This document shows, piece after piece, positions 5,711-8,231 of a stretch of DNA of 8,231 nucleotides. The number at the start of each line of letters is the position of its first letter. Position 1 is the stretch's first letter. The notes beneath the pieces are model-generated. The model did not search any database. It was not told the DNA's origin and saw only the letters and a program-made list of their open reading frames with translations. The translations under genes were made by a program, and so were the position numbers. Source of the stretch: Ruminococcaceae bacterium UBA866 (GTDB taxonomy: Bacteria > Bacillota > Clostridia > Oscillospirales > Ruminococcaceae); NCBI GenBank assembly GCA_002295325.1, contig DBGA01000071.1:30192-38422 (forward strand). The letters are read 5' to 3'.

Positions 5711-7345
5711 ATGTATCTAGCGCTATATCGCAAGTATCGCCCCAAAACATTTGAGGACGTGATTGGCCAGCCACATATTACCACCACCTTAAAAAATGAA
5801 GTGATGAATAACCGAACTGCCCATGCATATCTTTTTACAGGACCTCGTGGTACAGGAAAAACTACTTGTTCAAAGGTACTCTCCATGGCAGTGAACTGTG
5901 AGCAACCAATTGATGGCAACCCATGTCTTGTATGTGACAGCTGTAGGGCAATTGAGGCTGGTTCGACCCTAGATGTTGTTGAAATTGATGCAGCATCAAA
6001 CAACGGTGTAGATAATATCCGCTCCCTTCGTGATGAGGCAAGCTACACCCCTACCCAATGCAAATACAGGGTATATATCATAGATGAGACCCATATGCTT
6101 TCTGCGGGAGCGTTTAATGCGTTGCTGAAAATTATGGAAGAACCTCCACAGCACGTGAAGTTTATCCTAGCAACCACCGAGGCACACAAAGTGCCTGCGA
6201 CGATTGTATCCCGTTGTCAACGATTTGACTTTAGACGAATAAAAGCAATTGACATTAAAGAAGCATTGCTATTAATCTCGCAAAACGAGAACTTTTCTCT
6301 TGATGCTGACGCGGCAGATTTGATTGCAAGGCTTGCTGACGGTGGTATGAGAGATGCCCTTTCTATCCTTGACCAATGTGTTGCGTTTTCACATAATGTT
6401 GATATCAATACGGTTTCCTCTGCTGCGGGTGTTGTGGGAAGAGAATATCTCTTTGAGCTAACGGATTGCGTCATTGCAAACGATGCCTCAAAGGCAGTTG
6501 AAATCATAAATACACTCTATTCAATGTCAAAGGACTTGCAGGGATTGCTTGAGGAAATGGTTAATCATTTTAGAAATGTAATGCTTATGATTACGTTAAA
6601 AAAACCTGACCAACTTATTATTGCTCTACCTGATGAATTTGAAAAGATAAAAACATATACTACGAAGTTGCCTCTTGCAACCATTCTTTATGCAATTTCT
6701 GAATTGCAGGAATGCCTTGACAAGATGTCAAAGAGCTTTGATAAGCGTTTAACATTGGAGCTTTGCTTTATAAAACTTTGCACACCATCAATGAACACGC
6801 AAAATGACGGTATTATTGCAAGGTTAGAAAAGCTTGAAAATATGATAAAGAATGGCAAGTTAGCTGTTCCTACCATAAAACAATCTGCTGGGGAGACCAT
6901 TGGTCGTCTGCCAGATATAGTAGAAAATCAGATTGTAGCGAGCCAACCCGATACCACACCAGCTGTAGGGGAGACTGTTGGTCGCCCGCCGGACATACCA
7001 AAACCTACAAATAGCAGTGATACATTTGAGCCAGTTGCTGAATGGGCTGATATATTGTTTGAGCTATCTAAGGTAAATATGCCACTTTGCGGTGTGCTCA
7101 ACGGTTCAAAGGCATTTACAAAGGGTGGGTTTATCTATATCGGTACACCAAGTAATATGGCTGGGAAACTGATGAAGCAAGAGGGTAATGCCTCACAGCT
7201 GATATCAATTATTGAAAGCAAAACAGGTGTATACTACAAAATCAAGATAAAGAGCACTGCCCCAAAGGTAGAGGAACAGGGTAACAAGCTTGATGGAATT
7301 TTGAACAAGGCCAAAGAAAATGGCGTACAAATAAATGAAAATTAA
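5711..7345 (+). CDS. dnaX: DNA polymerase III subunit gamma/tau
   Basis: The motor subunit of the clamp loader, which opens and loads the beta sliding clamp and, as tau, links the replicase to the helicase. The 544 residues hold the full AAA+ module: Walker A GPRGTGKT (44-51), the zinc site C63/C72/C75/C78, Walker B VYIIDE (121-126), sensor 1 ATTE (154-157), the SRC arginine-finger motif (167-169) and sensor 2 GGMRDAL (211-217). The oligomerisation domain III runs to about 360, a variable linker spans 363-437, and a tau-type C-terminal domain follows. Perfect AAGGAGGT (5697-5704) sits 6 nt before ATG, and the protein starts MYLALYRKYRP as in the family. No own promoter is evident, so expression probably comes from the SRP RNA promoter by read-through. 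ebfC follows 18 bp later. Oddities: a phased A AAA AAA slip site at codons 296-298, and a repeated GETxGRxPDI peptide at 394-403 and 420-429 in the linker. Confidence 0.97.
   Translation: MYLALYRKYRPKTFEDVIGQPHITTTLKNEVMNNRTAHAYLFTGPRGTGKTTCSKVLSMAVNCEQPIDGNPCLVCDSCRAIEAGSTLDVVEIDAASNNGVDNIRSLRDEASYTPTQCKYRVYIIDETHMLSAGAFNALLKIMEEPPQHVKFILATTEAHKVPATIVSRCQRFDFRRIKAIDIKEALLLISQNENFSLDADAADLIARLADGGMRDALSILDQCVAFSHNVDINTVSSAAGVVGREYLFELTDCVIANDASKAVEIINTLYSMSKDLQGLLEEMVNHFRNVMLMITLKKPDQLIIALPDEFEKIKTYTTKLPLATILYAISELQECLDKMSKSFDKRLTLELCFIKLCTPSMNTQNDGIIARLEKLENMIKNGKLAVPTIKQSAGETIGRLPDIVENQIVASQPDTTPAVGETVGRPPDIPKPTNSSDTFEPVAEWADILFELSKVNMPLCGVLNGSKAFTKGGFIYIGTPSNMAGKLMKQEGNASQLISIIESKTGVYYKIKIKSTAPKVEEQGNKLDGILNKAKENGVQINEN
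6598..6609 (+). other. Candidate -1 frameshift site in dnaX
   Basis: Seven A residues (6598-6604) are phased as A AAA AAA (codons TTA AAA AAA), the same type of heptamer as A AAA AAG in E. coli dnaX. After a -1 slip the next codons are ACC and TGA (6607-6609), so the product would end after 299 residues, within domain III. No clear Shine-Dalgarno stimulator or downstream hairpin is visible, so use of the site is uncertain. Confidence 0.35.
6890..6919 (+). repeat. In-frame palindrome-bearing repeat, copy A (dnaX linker)
   Basis: Encodes GETIGRLPDI (residues 394-403). It contains the palindrome GACC-ATT-GGTC (6895-6905). It matches copy B at 24 of 30 positions and is offset from it by 78 bp. 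Confidence 0.65.
6968..6997 (+). repeat. In-frame palindrome-bearing repeat, copy B (dnaX linker)
   Basis: Encodes GETVGRPPDI (residues 420-429). Just before and into it the DNA reads GTAGGGGAGACTGTTGGTCG (from 6965), which resembles the start of the intergenic element at 7802 (TTGTAGGGGGACCACTGGTG). It is GC-rich compared with the surrounding gene. Confidence 0.65.
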
Positions 7346-7363
7346 AATTATGGAGGATTTATT

Positions 7364-7714
7364 ATGAAAGCAAGATTACCAAAAGGAATGGGCGGCGGCG
7401 CACCATCAAATATGCAAGGAATGATCAAACAAGCACAGAAAATGCAAGAAGATATGGCTGTACTTCAAGAGGAACTTGAAGCAACTGATTATAAAACAAC
7501 GGTAGGTGGCGGAGCTGTTGAGGTTGTTGTTACCGGTAAAAAAGAAATCAAAACTTTGAATATAAAACCAGAGGTTGTTGACCCAGAAGATGTTGAAATG
7601 CTACAAGACTTGATTATTTCAGCAATTAACGAAGCTATTCGCAACGTTGAGACTGATGCTGAAGAGAAAATGGCGAAAATATCCGGTGGCATGAATATGC
7701 CTTTCGGTTTATAA
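7364..7714 (+). CDS. ebfC: YbaB/EbfC nucleoid-associated DNA-binding protein
   Basis: A small dimeric DNA-binding protein that coats the nucleoid and is nearly always encoded between dnaX and recR. The 116 residues show a Gly-rich N-terminus (KGMGGGAP, 7-14), then the family helix NMQGMIKQAQKMQEDMAVLQEEL (16-38), the beta stretch with GGGAVEVVVTGKKEI (48-62), the conserved LNIKPEVVDPEDVEMLQDLI (65-84), and helix AINEAIRNVETDAEEKM (87-103), ending GGMNMPFGL. Start ATG 7364 is fixed by GGAGG (7352-7356) 7 nt upstream. It lies 18 bp after the dnaX stop and so is cotranscribed with it. Unlike many genomes, where recR follows within a few bases, here a 224-bp gap separates the two. The family is certain; its exact role (nucleoid architecture, possible link to recombinational repair) is by homology. 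Confidence 0.96.
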   Translation: MKARLPKGMGGGAPSNMQGMIKQAQKMQEDMAVLQEELEATDYKTTVGGGAVEVVVTGKKEIKTLNIKPEVVDPEDVEMLQDLIISAINEAIRNVETDAEEKMAKISGGMNMPFGL

Positions 7715-7731
7715 CAAGGGTTGAACCCTTG
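7715..7731. repeat. Palindrome directly after the ebfC stop
   Basis: CAAGGG (7715-7720), TTGAA loop, CCCTTG (7726-7731): a perfect 6-bp stem starting at the base after TAA. The whole 17-mer is palindromic around its central G. No T tract follows, so it is a poor intrinsic terminator; it may protect the 3' end of the mRNA or be part of a repeat. Confidence 0.5.
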
Positions 7732-7801
7732 GCGACATATCACGATATAATTTTGTGTACTAATTAATTGTGTAGTCGCGTAAGGGGAAAATTCATGTTA
7801 T

Positions 7802-7913
7802 TTGTAGGGGGACCACTGGTGGTCCGTCGATACAATACAAATTTATTTTGGGCAAAAATGTAGGAAATGGTTGTTAGCCGTTTTTCGGATTATATAATAT
7901 GCAATCCCTACAA
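7802..7913. mobile_element. MITE-like element between ebfC and recR
   Basis: A segment of 112 bp bounded by perfect 8-bp terminal inverted repeats, TTGTAGGG (7802-7809) and CCCTACAA (7906-7913), with TAT on both sides (7799-7801 and 7914-7916) as a possible target duplication. Inside are the near-perfect palindrome GGACCACTGGTGGTCC (7810-7825) and another TGTAGG (7859-7864). It has no coding capacity. It makes up half of the unusually long ebfC-recR gap. I infer that it is a non-autonomous palindromic repeat; short 'TGTAGGGG...' intergenic repeats of this style are common in Clostridia. The rest of the gap (7732-7801) shows nothing I recognise. Confidence 0.45.
7871..7898 (+). promoter_or_regulatory. 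Possible recR promoter inside the MITE-like element
   Basis: TTGTTA (7871-7876), a 16-bp spacer and a perfect TATAAT (7893-7898). The predicted start near 7905 would give a leader of about 34 nt containing the recR ribosome binding site. The -35 is weak (4 of 6), and recR may also be reached by read-through from dnaX-ebfC. Confidence 0.4.
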
Positions 7914-7924
7914 TATCACAATAG

Positions 7925-7932
7925 AAGGGTGA
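7925..7932 (+). promoter_or_regulatory. Ribosome binding site deciding the TTG start of recR
   Basis: AAGGGTGA, close to AAGGAGGTGA with a gap, lies 6 nt before TTG 7939. An in-frame TGA at 7930-7932 excludes any earlier start. Confidence 0.7.
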
Positions 7933-7938
7933 ACTATA

Positions 7939-8231
7939 TTGAAATTTGGAGCGTTGCCTCTTACCAAGCTGGTTGAACAGTTTGCGTCACTTCCTGGCAT
8001 TGGCAAAAAAACTGCGCAACGATTGGCGTTTTATATACTAACTCTATCTAAAGAGCAGGCTCGGGAATTTAGTGATTCCATTATGGAAGCACACGACAAG
8101 ATAAAATACTGTGAAATCTGCAAAAACTATACAGATGTTGGAATTTGCGAAGTTTGTAGTGATGAGCAGAGGGATAAATCTATTCTTTGTGTGGTTGAAG
8201 ATGCAAAAGACGTTGCCGCATTTGAGCGAAC
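7939..8231 (+). CDS. recR: Recombination mediator RecR, N-terminal part (3' end outside window)
   Basis: RecR works with RecO (and RecF) to load RecA on gapped DNA in recombinational repair. The first 97 of about 200 codons are visible. They hold the helix-hairpin-helix LPGIGKKTAQRLAF (18-31), the four-Cys zinc finger C58/C61/C70/C73 (YCEICKNYTDVGICEVC), and the start of the Toprim domain, SILCVVEDAKDVAAFER (81-97), with the acidic pair E87/D88. The start codon is TTG: it is preceded by AAGGGTGA 6 nt upstream and by an in-frame TGA three codons earlier, and no ATG is in frame before residue 49, which is past the HhH motif. This low-efficiency start suits a protein needed in small amounts. It follows ebfC after 224 bp that include a palindromic element and a possible promoter, so it may be expressed partly on its own. 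Identification is certain. Confidence 0.95.
   Translation, partial: MKFGALPLTKLVEQFASLPGIGKKTAQRLAFYILTLSKEQAREFSDSIMEAHDKIKYCEICKNYTDVGICEVCSDEQRDKSILCVVEDAKDVAAFER

Noticed and set aside
5695..6003. Open frame on the minus strand opposite the start of dnaX
   Set aside because: It overlaps the conserved Walker A and zinc region of dnaX, has no ribosome binding site and no recognisable protein motif.
7715..7731. Intrinsic terminator after ebfC
   Set aside because: The stem is real but no T tract follows, so it is listed only as a palindrome.
1..8231. CRISPR arrays, tRNA genes, riboswitches, transposase genes
   Set aside because: I looked for regular direct repeats, cloverleaf-like TTCRANN segments and large structured leaders, and saw none.

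Overview
The window looks like chromosomal DNA from a low-GC Gram-positive bacterium, most likely a member of Clostridia. Three things support this: near-consensus AAGGAGG-type ribosome binding sites, AT-rich sequence throughout, and the block SRP RNA - dnaX - ybaB/ebfC - recR, which is a typical Firmicutes arrangement. Placement below class (perhaps Oscillospirales-like) is inference only.

Positions 1-4054 (+) are the downstream end of a surface polysaccharide cluster: the C-terminal part of a family 2 glycosyltransferase (cut by the window edge), a GT-B glycosyltransferase, an EpsG/Wzy-type membrane polymerase, and a non-hydrolysing UDP-GlcNAc 2-epimerase (WecB/MnaA). The genes are co-directional with gaps of 10-44 bp, so they are probably one operon. 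The epimerase would supply UDP-ManNAc, the transferases would build the repeat unit, and the EpsG protein would polymerise or export it. A strong hairpin at 4080-4114 closes the operon.

Positions 4141-5421 (-) hold two separate single-gene units. One is a bacteriohemerythrin (O2-binding di-iron protein) with all seven iron ligands. The other is a lipoprotein of a conserved Firmicutes type with no known function to me. Each has its own extended -10 promoter of nearly identical design (TTGCNC, 17 bp, TGnTATATT). For both, ribosome binding site placement argues for starts inside the longest open frame.

Positions 5461-8231 (+) are the housekeeping block. A perfect-hexamer promoter (TTGACA-18-TATAAT) drives an SRP RNA of about 190 nt. 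Then come dnaX (clamp-loader tau subunit), ybaB/ebfC (nucleoid-associated protein) and the first 97 codons of recR (recombinational repair), which starts with TTG.

Most interesting signals: a correctly phased A AAA AAA slippery heptamer in dnaX whose -1 frame stops two codons later; a 30-nt palindrome-bearing repeat present twice in frame in the dnaX linker and resembling an intergenic element; a MITE-like element bounded by TTGTAGGG/CCCTACAA between ebfC and recR that carries a plausible recR promoter; and an SRP RNA of intermediate size with no recognisable Alu domain. I did not find a convincing new multi-gene system; the unknown lipoprotein is the only gene of unassigned role.
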